64,000 nucleotides of DNA, from the NCBI GenBank assembly GCA_950097015.1, contig CATNEN010000039.1, positions 10,572,001-10,636,000 of the forward strand, written 5' to 3'. Positions 1 to 9,868 of this stretch are shown here, piece after piece. Position 1 is the stretch's first letter. Each line of letters opens with the position of its first letter. The notes beneath the pieces are model-generated. The model saw only the letters and a program-made list of their open reading frames with translations, was not told where the DNA came from and searched no databases. The translations under genes and the position numbers were made by a program. This DNA comes from Macrostomum hystrix (taxonomy: Eukaryota; Platyhelminthes; Macrostomidae).

Positions 1-518
1 GGCAATCGAGGATTTGGGAGCTTCTCTGAGGATTTTGTAGGGCAATCGAGGATTTGGGAGCCTCTCTAAGGATTTGGGAGAATCTCTGAGGATTTGGGAG
101 AATCTCTGAGGATTTGGGAGAATCTCTGAGGATTTGGGAGAATCTCTGAGGATTTCGGAGCGCCATTGAGCTTCTCTGAGCATTTGGGAGCGCCATGGAG
201 GATTTGGGAGCTTCTCTGAGGATTTGGGAGCTTCTGTGAGGATTTGGGAGCTTCTCTGAGGATTTTGTAGGGCAATCGAGGATTTGGGAGCCTCTCTAAG
301 GATTTGGGAGAATCTCTGAGGATTTGGGAGAATCTCTGAGGATTTGGGAGAATCTCTGAGGATTTGGGAGAATCTCTGAGGATTTCGGAGCGCCATTGAG
401 CTTCTCTGAGCATTTGGGAGCGCCATGGAGGATTTGGGAGCTTCTCTGAGGATTTGGGAGCTTCTGTGAGGATTTGGGAACTTCTCTGAGGATTTGGGAG
501 CTTCTCTGAGGATTTTGG
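1..518. repeat. 20-bp minisatellite (gaggatttgggag family)
   Basis: Tandem units of about 20 bp built on gaggatttgggagcttctct, with variants ending aatctctgag. A larger block of several hundred bases is itself repeated: the stretch near 30-240 recurs near 260-480. It is open on the minus strand for long stretches only because the unit lacks stops in some frames. The array runs to the window edge. Confidence 0.9.
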
Positions 519-1007
519 AGCATAACCGTGCGATTAAGAAAGGATTAGTTTCTTAAATAAAAGTACGATCTAGTTGCAACAAGTGTGTGGGATACAACGA
601 CAAAATCGATTAAAAAGCTTCATTCGTTTGGTTCGCAATTTCATTCTTTTCAGAGCGCACAGACGGTAAGGAAGCGAAAAATAAATTAAAGTCACGACCC
701 ACCAGTCCGGAGCCCTCCAACTGCCAACGGAGATTTTAGGCTTGTGGCTACAGCACAACTGTAGGGCCTATGCTGTCTGTCAAGCCAGATTTGTCGGTTT
801 CTAGATCATTCTAGATATCTTTGCGACATAGCTAGAAACACATGAAAAATTTCTTCGTTTCTGTTTATTGAATAAGCAGAATTTAATTTCATCTTTATCT
901 GCATGCACTTTTAATGTGCCGCTTTTTGTCGCGGTGAATAAAATCGTTGCTCCTTTATGTTCAAAGTCAAAATAGTTCTAGATTGTGACTCTATCAATAT
1001 TATGATA
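519..1007. other. No gene seen
   Basis: Moderately AT-rich spacer or intron sequence. Only short open frames occur, with no splice-consistent coding pattern and no recognisable domain. It probably belongs to the intron upstream of the exon at 1256. Confidence 0.5.
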
Positions 1008-1010
1008 TGA

Positions 1011-1230
1011 TTGGACGACGCATCACCCACCCCCAGCTCAATCTCTTCTCCCCATTTCAATCTGATTGGACGACGCATCACCCACCCCCAGCTCAATCTC
1101 TTCTCCCGATTTCTATCTGATTGGACGACGCATCACCCACCCCCAGCTCAATCTCTTCTCCCGATTTCAATCTGATTGGACGACGCATCACCCACCCCCA
1201 GCTCAATCTCTTCTCACGATTATCACTGAT
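1011..1230. repeat. 55-bp tandem repeat, four copies
   Basis: A 55-bp unit beginning gattggacgacgcatcaccc starts at 1011, 1066, 1121 and 1176. The last copy diverges and leads into a splice acceptor (ctccgcag, ending 1255). It is therefore best read as intronic, although the frame stays open through it. Confidence 0.9.
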
Positions 1231-1255
1231 TGGGTGGTGCACTTACACTCCGCAG

Positions 1256-2698
1256 TCTCCGAGACAGCTGGATGTCCACCGCGCATCTATCATCCGCTGT
1301 CGAACCTGACCATGGAGCTCAGCCAAGGCGACCGCGTGATTCTTGAGTGCCTCACCAGCGGCCTGCCTAGACCGAACGTCTTCTGGATGTTCCCCGACAA
1401 TGAAACTCATCTGGAGGCGCCGCAGTCTTTAAAGCCGCAGGTGTCCACGGGGGTTGGGCGCAGCCGCGTCCACTTGGCCGACGGACTTTTAGATCTGCGC
1501 GACGCGCGGGTCTCGGACAGCGGCCGGTACACCTGCACAGCGTTCAACTCGCACGGACACCGAAACGTCAGCTACGTACTGATTGTGCAATCTCGACTGC
1601 TGCAGCTGGTGCCCGTCTCGACTGGCACCGACCGCCTGACGGTGACCTGGCGCGGCGCTGACAGATTCCACGCAGAGTACTACAGCATCGGCTACCGGGA
1701 GGTCGACTCCTACGATGTTTCGTCGCGTAGGCGGAGGACCTTTCGCTCTGTGTATCCAATCCGGCACGAGTGGAGCAGCTTCACCGCGCACCACCTGCGA
1801 CCAGCCAGGTACTACCAGTTCTGCCTGGTGCACAGGAACGCCAGGCACCTGTACGATAACGGCAGCAGTCAATTGGACATTCACCTGGTTGAATTTCCGC
1901 TTGTATTCAGCAACGGTCAGTGCATTGTGATGCGAACCAAATACAGCATTGAGCGCTTGTATGGACACGGAATCTACAGGTAAGAAAGACTCAAATATTA
2001 CTTGACTCAACATTGGTTATAATTTTGCAGGGGGCTGTGGGAAATGGCACATCATTTGGTGACAGTTGACCCGCAGCCAGCGGACAATCACACAGATACT
2101 GTACAAAGGCACACCCAGCAGTGAAGCCAGTGTACAACCTCATTGTGTCTCGGAGGTTGGCCCTAAAGAGGGTATACAAGCCATTAGGCCTTCTCTCGGC
2201 GGCCATGGCCTAAATTTGTGTTGCCTCGCCACGGAATCGAGTTTAGGGACCTTGTTGCGAGATGCGAACGCCTTACACCCCACTGCCTCTCACCCCATGG
2301 ACTCATAATCACTTAATCACTCTCGGTTGCCTACACCTTACAGAGTGGCACATCACAGCACGGTGTACATCCTGTTCGGAATGCTCTTCGGCATCGTGTT
2401 TCTCTGCTGCCTGACTGCCGTGGTCTATCAGCGCAGCTGCAAAAAGAAGCAGCTGAACCGCAAGCAATACCGCTACTCCACAGTCAGCTACCGCGATGGT
2501 GGCAACAACCTGCGGATGAAGGTACTGCTAGAAGGATCTCCGCCACCGATGCCACAGTCTAGATCGCCGGCAGTTAACGAAAATATACCAACGTCGGCGA
2601 CGGCGGAGATTAGCGGCGCAGCGGCGGCTTCGACTACGGCAGGGGATGTGTACAGTTCCAGGAGTAACTTGCTGATGCATTCGGACGCCAACTGGTGA
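1256..2698 (+). CDS. Ig/fibronectin-III single-pass membrane protein, 3' exons
   Basis: Three exons are inferred: 1256-1979, 2031-2120 and 2344-2698, with introns of 51 and 223 bp. The phases agree and give 388 residues to the stop. The first exon opens with a Cys-Pro-Pro stretch typical of the join between a leucine-rich-repeat cap and an Ig domain. It continues with an I-set Ig domain (ILEC for the first cysteine, YTCTA for the second) and a fibronectin type III domain (LTVTW, then RPARYYQFCL). The third exon has a hydrophobic helix starting STVYILFGMLFGIVFLCC, then a stop-transfer patch (CKKK) and a cytoplasmic tail of about 90 residues rich in Ser and Pro. This resembles LRR-Ig-FN3 cell-surface adhesion or synaptic proteins. 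The LRR part would lie upstream, outside the window or in an unseen exon, so the family assignment is inference. The 5' end is incomplete; the donor at 2121 (gtgaag) is the weakest boundary. Confidence 0.72.
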
Positions 2699-3537
2699 AA
2701 AAAAAGCAATAACAGCGGACTCTCATATTTTGAACTACTTCGAGTAGTTTGGCACAGCATCGAAATGACCTTCGAATTTTGATTGATCAAGGGGGCTTAT
2801 CTAGCTTCTATTTTTAGATAATCCAATTCAATTTGAAGGTTGCTTTTTTAAACAAAATCAAAATGGTTTTGATATTGACTTGCTTTAATTGTGTCTGTAA
2901 ATTTTTTTTTGTACAGAAAATTTCAGCCTGCATGTTTAGTTAACAAATATACCGCAAATAACGAGCAGCCTATGAGAATATTGGTGACATGCAGCTTTCT
3001 ATGTAAAAGCTTAGCGCAAGGCGCCATTGCTTACTAATCGCACAAGCTTGTTGTGACAGTTCCAGGTTAGACAGGTTCCCGGCCTAATTAGATGCTGCCG
3101 CGGAATCCCGCATCATCAGGATCCCCTTTGATTAGATTTGCTGCCGACTGCTCAATTCCCCGGAGAAATCGGGAAAGGAAGGGAGGATAGAGGGGAGTTG
3201 TAAAGGAAAGCTTGGCCGCGAAAGGCGTTGGAAACAGAAGTGTTTGAGTGTTGTGTGCTCCGGATGAGTTAGCAGACTGAAATAGTGCATAATGCATATT
3301 TTGGGCACATATTCTAACAAGCCAGACTTACTGCAATAAAAAAATGTCTCATTTTTCTGCATTTAACCAAATTCTCAATTCGCAAGCATCTGAAGTGGCT
3401 GAAGTGGCTGAAGTCTGAAGTCTATAACGTATATAAAGCAACTTCATTTGTGCTTAGCTTAGATTTGTAGAGCATACTGACGCCGTCACGTTAGTCCTAC
3501 CTCAGAGGGGGTGGAAGCTGAGAAGACAACTGAAGCA
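2699..3537. other. 3' flank, no gene seen
   Basis: AT-rich sequence after the Ig/FN3 stop codon. An aataaa lies near 3334 and could be a distant polyadenylation signal. A TATA-like stretch (gtatataaagc) near 3430 is followed by no recognisable coding exon. Confidence 0.4.
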
Positions 3538-3682
3538 GCTTAGGCAGAGGAAGCAAGAGGAAGCAGTCGAAGCAGTGGAAGCAGGGGAAGCAGTCGAAGC
3601 AGGGGAAGCAGGGGAAGCAGTGGAAGCAGTCGAAGCAGTGGAAGCAGTGGAAGCAGGGGAAGCAGAGGAAGTAGATGTGGAA
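3538..3682. repeat. gaagcag low-complexity repeat
   Basis: Imperfect tandem gaagcag-type units of 9-12 bp. The minus-strand leucine/proline-rich frame through it follows from the composition and is not a gene. Confidence 0.85.
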
Positions 3683-4185
3683 GCAGCTTAGTTCTCACTG
3701 CTTCGATTGTGCAGAATGGAAGCACACGAGCCAGAGGAAGCAGCCAAGTGGCAATGCGATGTTCCTCTCCTGAGCAATGATTCGTGCAGCTCATGCACTG
3801 ATTTTGTGCCCCTGCATGTCGCGGCACGGCCTTAGGAAAACTTTTTCCTTGTTTAATAGGCGCTGAGTCTGCTGGAGCTTCGGCAAACATTGGCGACCTT
3901 GTTGTCTCTGGACCTTGCTGTCTTTTCTTTCTGCTCAATAATTGCTTTAAATGGCGATGGGGCGGAGACTGAGCGGCAAGCATGAGTTGGTTCCCGCTCT
4001 GCAAAGCACAGGAGCAGTGATTGATTAGGAAGACAAAATGCGAGCCCAAAGTTCGATGAGAAGTGACTCTTCACTGTGTGTCTGCATCTTTTTTAGTTCA
4101 ACTTTCAGTCCAAGCCTATATAAGTTTTCTTTTGCCTTAATTTTGTTGCTTGCTGACCAATTTTTCTTCGTGACCCAGGCAGAAA

Positions 4186-4314
4186 ATGCTCGGACCTGAC
4201 CCATCCATCGATGAGACCTGCCAACGCATCGAGTTCATCGCCAGGGAAGACATCGCCTACTCAAATTTAGTGGCAAGAAAATGCAAAAGGATAATTGTTT
4301 TCGTTAAAAATTAG
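4186..4314 (+). CDS. Possible 42-residue ORF or lone exon
   Basis: An ATG at 4186 follows a splice-like acceptor (gacccaggcag), and a TATA-like element lies at 4117. The first 30 residues are charged and balanced (LGPDPSIDETCQRIEF) and use GC-rich codons like the real exons here. After that the frame becomes AT-rich and ends. It may be a lone exon whose partners are not visible, or a gene relic. No family was recognised. Confidence 0.2.
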   Translation: MLGPDPSIDETCQRIEFIAREDIAYSNLVARKCKRIIVFVKN

Positions 4315-4502
4315 GAGAGGTGGAGATTCCATTGGCCGGAACTACTGGTAGGTCAGCTGATCGATCAGCTATTGGATGACAGCGGTGTAATAAAAAATAT
4401 GTATCCCAGCTCCCTATCTCTTATACTCACCCTTTCCTCACCCTCACCCATTCCCCCCACTCTAATTCTCACCCCTTCCCTCAATCCTATTCTCCCCCCT
4501 GT

Positions 4503-4930
4503 CTTCCCTCACCCCCTTCTCTTCTATTCTCTCCCCTTCTCTTCTATTCTCTCCCCTTCTCTTCTATTCTCTCCCCTTCTCTTCTATTCTCTCCGCTTCT
4601 CTTCTATTCTCTTTTATTCTCTCCCCTTCTCTTCTATTCTTCCCCTTCTCTTCTATTCTCTTCCCTTCTCTTCTATTCTCCCCCTTCTCTTTTATTCTCT
4701 CCCCTTCTCTTCTATTCTCCCCCTTCTCTTTTATTCTCTCCCCTTCTCTTCTATTCTCCCCCTTCTCTTCTATTCTCTTCCCTTCTCTTCTATTCTCCCC
4801 CTTCTCTTCTATTCTCTTTTATTCTCTCCCCTTCTCTTCTATTCTCTTCCCTTCTCTTCTATTCTCTTCTATTCTCTCCGCTTCTCTTCTATTCTCCCCC
4901 TTCTCTTCTATTCTCTTCCCTTCTCTTCTA
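4503..4930. repeat. 20-bp satellite, left of the transposon
   Basis: Units of ttctcttctattctctcccc with small variants. The same satellite resumes at 12973, directly after the transposon, so the two blocks are one array split by the insertion. Confidence 0.95.
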
Positions 4931-4951
4931 CCCGCTTGGCTTTTTAGTCCG
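4931..4951 (+). repeat. Left terminal inverted repeat
   Basis: 21 bp starting cccgcttggctttttagtcc, a perfect inverted match to 12952-12972. It is preceded by the TA target duplication. Confidence 0.93.
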
Positions 4952-5275
4952 GATTTTGTCCGCCATTCGTCCGCTTTTGGGGTCCTTTCCGGACCAAATC
5001 GGGATTTCATCCGCATTTCATCCGGATTTCACGTCCGGACCAAAATGTGGGAGAAATTCCGGGCCAAATCCGGACAAAGGGGTTTCGCAAACCACTTTTG
5101 ATCCGGATCTCATCCGCAATTTGATCCGAACTTTTGAGCGGACGAAAAGTCGGACTGCAGTCCGGATGAAAGTAGGGCGAAAATGTATTTTGTCCGGAAA
5201 TTTCATCCGCTTTGTCTCCCGCCTGTTCAACCGCAATTGAGCCGGACAAAGTTCCGGACGAAGATCGGACAAATA
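4952..5275 (+). repeat. Left subterminal repeat region
   Basis: Dense short motifs in both orientations: tccgga, catccgc, gtccgctttt and ggacaaa. Subterminal motif arrays of this kind bind the transposase or accessory proteins in known CACTA elements; that role is inferred here from position and composition. Confidence 0.75.
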
Positions 5276-5698
5276 TTAAGATTGCTGTCTTACTTAATGT
5301 AGTCATCAGCTGTACCCACTGTACTGTCTGTACTGACAGACTGCTTATTCGAATAGTATTCGTATGCAAATCCTGGATACGCTAATAAATGATGTCATTC
5401 TTGTGCAGCGCGCACCGATTCAATTTGGCACTTTGACAGCTCGCCAGCCTTCTTTATTTGCATGATAATGAAGAGTTCTAGGTTGGCATAATTCATAGGC
5501 ATATTGTCAAGGGACTTAAACTGTACAGTGATGTACACGAAGCTTCTTTTCCATTTTGCCGTCACGTTTTGTAGGGTAATAGCTTCGCCTCCAAAAAGAG
5601 TAATAATTACGGTGCCACTGTTAACATGAGACAAAGGTAAAGCTTTCTTTAAAAAATTCGGTCATTCCAGCGCACCACGTTTCTGCTGTCAGCTGCAT
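5276..5698. other. Transposon leader before the transposase gene
   Basis: AT-rich non-coding sequence between the subterminal repeats and the transposase ATG. It presumably holds the promoter. No strong single TATA element was picked out. Confidence 0.4.
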
Positions 5699-8629
5699 AT
5701 GGAGGACGCACAGCATCGCAGGCGCCTCTGGATGAGGGCGTACATGCAGAAGCGAAGGGCGGCTCGCACACGCTCTCGGTCACCTATGTCTGCCTCTGGC
5801 TCATTGCCCGCCCATCCGGACTACACCCCACCCAGCGCCGATGACGGCTCAGACGGCAGTGCAGATGACGGCAGCGCCCATGACGGCTCAGACGGCAGCG
5901 CCGATGATGGCTCAGACGGCAGCGCCGATGATGGCTCAGACGGCAGTGCAGATGACGGCAGCGCCGATGACGGCTCAGACGGCAGCGCCGATGACGGCTC
6001 AGACGGCAGCGCCGATGCTGGCTCAGACGGCAGCGCCGATGACGGCTCAGACGGCAGCGCCGATGACGGCTCAGACGGCAGTGCAGATGACGACAGCGCA
6101 GATGACGGCAGCGCCGATGCTGGCTCAGACGGCAGCGCCGATGACGGCTCAGACGGCAGCGCCGATGACGGCTCAGACGGCAGCGCCGATGACGGCTCAG
6201 ACGGCAGCGCCGATGACGGCTCAGACGGCAGCGCCGATGACGGCTCAGACGGCAGCGCCGATGACGGCTCAGACGGCAGCGCCGATGACGGCTCAGACGG
6301 CGGCACCGATGACGGCAGCGCCGATGACAGCAGCGCCGAGGACGCCGGTGAAAATAACATCCCCGTGCCCCATGACATGCTGGAAAATGCCTGGCACGAT
6401 GCCCTGCCTTTGACAATCGGCGAAGCGCTGTGCGAGGTGAATTCCTGTGCATTAGACCTAAATGTGTCACGGGACGGATTTACCAGACTGTTGGCAATGC
6501 TGCATCGCCTAGTGCCCGGCAATAGGCTGCCTAGATCAGGACGAGCCGCTCGCGATGCAACTAAGTCGATGCAGACCATGTCGGGCACGACAAAGTGCTT
6601 CACAGTGTGCAATGAATGCAACAGGAGTTCGCCTGGGGTGTGCCGAGCAGGTCTCACAACTTACGTGCACTGCGGTGCGACCAACGTGGCGAACTTCTGG
6701 TGTTTTGATGTGCCCAGACAGCTGAAGACGCTCATAGAGTGCCGTAGCATGTTGGACCACGTCGTTTTCCCGGCCGACAGAGTAGTGCCACCCGACGTAG
6801 TTCACTTTGCCACTAGTGAGCTGTACATTCAGTTCATGGATGGCATCGATGTTCCGAGCCGCTGCGACCTGTCCTACACTTTCTGCTCAGACGGCTTTCC
6901 ACTGTTTAGGACAAGTTCGGTTGAAGTTTGTCCCGTCTACCTTAGTGTCAATGAGGTACATGATCGTTTTAAGCTGCGCTACGTAGTAATTTGCGGCGTT
7001 TGGGCCGGAAAGAAGAAGATCCATGCGAGTGCATTCCTCCCATTGGTCGTGGTCACCCTTAATGACCTACGCTTTACCGGGCTAGAGTTTGTTGACCAAC
7101 AAGGCGTTCAGCGCCGTCTAAGGTTTCATCCGCTAATCGCGATGTTTGACGCTCCAGCCAGAGCTGACGCGCTGTGCATGAAGCGCTTCTCCGCAAAATA
7201 TGGATGCGATAAATGTTATCTGCTGACGTCCCTACACCCCTCGAAGCACGGTCGAGTGTTCGGCGTACAACTAACTCCTGCCATGCAGGGAACCGCCCGT
7301 CGCCTTGGCTGCACCCAAACGCTGGTTCGGTCTATGAATGACACATTTACTCTAGCTGAGCGCCACTCGCAGCAGAACCTAAACTCACGCACCGACGTGC
7401 TAGGCGTCCGTGGACACTCGCCGCTCGGGCGACTGTGCGGGTTCGACTTTATCAGGGGGACACCACCGTGCTTTCTACACCAATTGTGCTCGGGATTGGT
7501 TCGCTACATCCTGTTTCAAATGTTTCTCGTGCGACATGAGAAGCCTGACCGGGGTGATACCAACTGCCCTGATCTGCACGGTCGGATTGCCGTAGTGCAG
7601 AGTCGCCTGGAGAACATTCGCCTGCCCAGCTGCGTGCAGCGCCACACGGTGCGTGAGCTAAGAGACCTCCGTCACCTTCGTGGCCACGAGCTAGAAGTCT
7701 GGATCCTAGCTTTCGGCCCGATGGTGCTGGGGGAATTTCTGCCACCGGAACACTACTGGCACCTGTTGCTCCTATCCTCCGCTGTATTCTGGATGACCTT
7801 GGAGGGTGCCCCAAGAAGCGAGTTGCGGCATGTCGAAATAACTCTCCGGCATTTCCATGCCGCCCTGCCGCGCCTATACTCTCTGAGGGCCCTCACGTAC
7901 AACAGCCACCAGGTGTGCTGTCACATGCTGCCATCCGTTCTGCTAGCCGGGCCACTGCACAGACAGTCAGCAGGACTCTTTGAAACCATGCACTCCCGTT
8001 TGCGTCGTCGGATTCACGGTTCCAGGCGCACTGATATCGAATTGGTTGGCGCAGTGGAGAGGGAAGTCGCGGTGATCCAGGCTGATGATTTTGTCAACGA
8101 CGGTGTCCGCCACCCTGAGCCACGCGGTAAACGCAGGACAGAGTCACTCGTGATTGAAGGAGTGCTGTTGCGACGTCCGCAGGGTGCAACGGACGGCTGG
8201 CGCACTGTGTCACTGCCCACCGGGGTGACCATCGTGGTATTCGAGTCCGCGCCCACGGAGGGCGCCGCCGGTAGAGGAAGGTCCACCTCCAGCTTTGTGG
8301 CACTTCGAGGACCAGAAACCACGTCCTTCAATTTCGCACGTGTTGAGGCACTCAGCGTCAACCAAGAAAACCGCGTCATGGTCTCTCTCGTAGCGCTACC
8401 CATTGAACCTCAGCTTGACCCACTGGAGGCACTTTGCGCGGTCTCTGCAGCGTCACCTGACCGTGGGTGCCGCTTCGCTCATGTGCGGCGCCTTATGGTT
8501 GACCCGTTCGTTGACAGGCTCATTCTCGGTGCCGCTGTACGCGTGCCTCTGGCCGACGTTGTCGGTGTATGCGTCGTTTCAGACACGTATATCGCCCTAA
8601 TGCCGCATGCCCAAATGGGTTTTTCTTAG
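5699..8629 (+). CDS. Tnp2-type (CACTA/EnSpm-like) transposase, 976 aa
   Basis: A single open frame from ATG 5699. After a basic N-terminus (about residues 1-40) comes a long acidic Asp/Gly/Ser/Ala repeat (residues 45-215). The transposase body follows. Features of the animal Tnp2 family are visible: a Cys-rich stretch (CNECNRSSPGVC); a block around FCSDGFPLFRTSSVEVCPVYL leading to VICGVWAGKKKIHASAFLPL; a zinc-binding-like YGCDKCYLL; a block with RGHSPLGRL then FDFIRGTPPCFLHQLCSGLVR; and a late NSHQVCCHMLP...GPLHRQSAGLFETMHSRLR segment. These match the order in uncharacterised metazoan proteins with the transposase family tnp2 domain. It should cut at the inverted repeats and catalyse transposition. 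The catalytic acids were not assigned individually. No frameshift or stop is present, so it may be active. Confidence 0.85.
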   Translation: MEDAQHRRRLWMRAYMQKRRAARTRSRSPMSASGSLPAHPDYTPPSADDGSDGSADDGSAHDGSDGSADDGSDGSADDGSDGSADDGSADDGSDGSADDGSDGSADAGSDGSADDGSDGSADDGSDGSADDDSADDGSADAGSDGSADDGSDGSADDGSDGSADDGSDGSADDGSDGSADDGSDGSADDGSDGSADDGSDGGTDDGSADDSSAEDAGENNIPVPHDMLENAWHDALPLTIGEALCEVNSCALDLNVSRDGFTRLLAMLHRLVPGNRLPRSGRAARDATKSMQTMSGTTKCFTVCNECNRSSPGVCRAGLTTYVHCGATNVANFWCFDVPRQLKTLIECRSMLDHVVFPADRVVPPDVVHFATSELYIQFMDGIDVPSRCDLSYTFCSDGFPLFRTSSVEVCPVYLSVNEVHDRFKLRYVVICGVWAGKKKIHASAFLPLVVVTLNDLRFTGLEFVDQQGVQRRLRFHPLIAMFDAPARADALCMKRFSAKYGCDKCYLLTSLHPSKHGRVFGVQLTPAMQGTARRLGCTQTLVRSMNDTFTLAERHSQQNLNSRTDVLGVRGHSPLGRLCGFDFIRGTPPCFLHQLCSGLVRYILFQMFLVRHEKPDRGDTNCPDLHGRIAVVQSRLENIRLPSCVQRHTVRELRDLRHLRGHELEVWILAFGPMVLGEFLPPEHYWHLLLLSSAVFWMTLEGAPRSELRHVEITLRHFHAALPRLYSLRALTYNSHQVCCHMLPSVLLAGPLHRQSAGLFETMHSRLRRRIHGSRRTDIELVGAVEREVAVIQADDFVNDGVRHPEPRGKRRTESLVIEGVLLRRPQGATDGWRTVSLPTGVTIVVFESAPTEGAAGRGRSTSSFVALRGPETTSFNFARVEALSVNQENRVMVSLVALPIEPQLDPLEALCAVSAASPDRGCRFAHVRRLMVDPFVDRLILGAAVRVPLADVVGVCVVSDTYIALMPHAQMGFS
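5837..6345 (+). repeat. In-frame 24-bp repeat encoding an acidic tract
   Basis: About 20 copies of gatgacggctcagacggcagcgcc, with shorter and variant units, encode (D/A)DGSDGSA-type peptide inside the transposase. All units are multiples of 3, so copy-number change keeps the frame. Confidence 0.93.
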
Positions 8630-8871
8630 CAGTTTAGTGAAGCCGGTTCTGTCCAACGACAAAAATGTAAACTTTAGGAAAAAGTATACCATAAAAGAAA
8701 ATACTATAAGTTATTGTATAATCTATACACATATTGAAATATTTTAGATTCGCCTCTGGGCTCTCGATGTCCAGCTTAATGAATATTCTTATTATCTTCA
8801 CCTGTGTTGGGTTAAATTGTAACACTTCAATATGCTATACCATTTTCAAACGAATATCGTATACGTTTACA

Positions 8872-8960
8872 TTCATAAGACACGTAATGTAAATAGAGAC
8901 TTGAACGAACAATGTAACGTAATCTACTGGACACTAAATAAATCCGTCATGCTTTTGACT
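8872..8960 (+). repeat. 89-bp inverted repeat, left arm
   Basis: Reverse complement of 9869-9957 with one mismatch (position 8878 against 9951). It contains aataaa at 8937-8942, which would serve as the polyadenylation signal of the transposase gene. Confidence 0.95.
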
Positions 8961-9097
8961 TGCGTAGAAGTCCGCGCTGCTGGCCTGTCTTCTCATTTCT
9001 GGTCACGGTTCCTCACTACCCACTACATAATTACAAATATGGCATAGGGAAACATGGAGACCTAAGCGCTGCATAAATCTTGCCATATTTCAGCCGA

Positions 9098-9853
9098 ATG
9101 GATGCCTCCGGACCTATTCAGTGGTCGCGTATTTTGGACGACGTCCTACTGGACAGCAACTTCTTGGACTTCTTGGACGACGATGATACCGAGACGACCC
9201 TCGGGGAGAGCGACCGCCGATCACCGGGTGAAGGAGCCTGGCCCGTCGAGAGCCAGAACTTCCTGGACCCGGACGACTCGCTCGCGTTATGTCCGCCTGC
9301 TGCCAGCAGTACACAGGCACCTGCTTTACCAACTAGCCCTCGTGTACCGTTGGAGAGCGACCGCCTATCACCGGGAGAAGGAGCCTGGCCCGTCGAGAGC
9401 CAGAACTTCCTGGACCCGGACGACTCGCTCGCGTTATGTCCGCCTGCTGCCAGCAGTACACAGGCACCTGCTTTACCAACTAGCCCTCGTGTACCCGTTA
9501 AGTACACGTGGGCGGACTATAACCGGTTGCCCGACGAGCCGCCGCCCAATTTCGACTCTCGCCGACCCGAGGAGCGCCGCCGAATCCCCGCTCAGACGTG
9601 CGCGGATTGCGAGAGTTGGTTCGCGGCGTTGCCACCGGCAGAGCGTGAGCGACGACTGCAGTGCCACGGGCGCCATCGACATCGCCCAGTTATCCAGTCG
9701 GCCGACTTCTTCGCTATTGCCATGCCGCCGAGCCCACCACCCGCACCGATAGAGCACATGAAGGTGATGAAGCGCCGTCGGCGCCCCCTAAGAGACCTGC
9801 AGTCTGCAGGGCAGTCGGTAAAGAAGCAGTCGGTTGATGAGAAAGACGACTGA
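9098..9853 (+). CDS. CtIP/Sae2-like C-terminal-domain protein encoded by the transposon
   Basis: 251 residues from ATG 9098. The frame is open a few codons upstream, but ccatatttcag just before the ATG looks like an acceptor, so a 5' UTR intron is possible. The N-terminal part is acidic (LDFLDDDDTE) and holds a perfect-frame duplication of 48 residues (about 9208-9351 and 9352-9495). The C-terminal part reads TCADCESWFAALPPAERE, then a CHGRHRHRP segment, then a basic KRRRRPLRDL tail. In order and spacing this matches the conserved C-terminal domain of CtIP/Sae2/Ctp1: CxxCE, an aromatic pair, a PxxERE(K/R)(K/R)L helix, and the RHR DNA-binding motif. In that family the domain binds DNA and helps MRE11 start end resection. 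The N-terminal coiled coil of CtIP is absent, and a role in transposon end repair is inference. The gene lies between the arms of an 89-bp inverted repeat. Confidence 0.75.
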   Translation: MDASGPIQWSRILDDVLLDSNFLDFLDDDDTETTLGESDRRSPGEGAWPVESQNFLDPDDSLALCPPAASSTQAPALPTSPRVPLESDRLSPGEGAWPVESQNFLDPDDSLALCPPAASSTQAPALPTSPRVPVKYTWADYNRLPDEPPPNFDSRRPEERRRIPAQTCADCESWFAALPPAERERRLQCHGRHRHRPVIQSADFFAIAMPPSPPPAPIEHMKVMKRRRRPLRDLQSAGQSVKKQSVDEKDD

Positions 9854-9868
9854 AAGCCGATGTAGCCG

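Noticed and set aside
1066-1255. Upstream extension of the Ig exon frame into the 55-bp repeats
   Set aside because: The four near-identical copies and a good acceptor at 1255 indicate intron; the frame stays open only by chance.
5784-6657. Minus-strand and alternate-frame ORFs over the start of the transposase
   Set aside because: Shadows of the 24-bp acidic repeat; the Tnp2 frame continues far beyond it with recognisable blocks.
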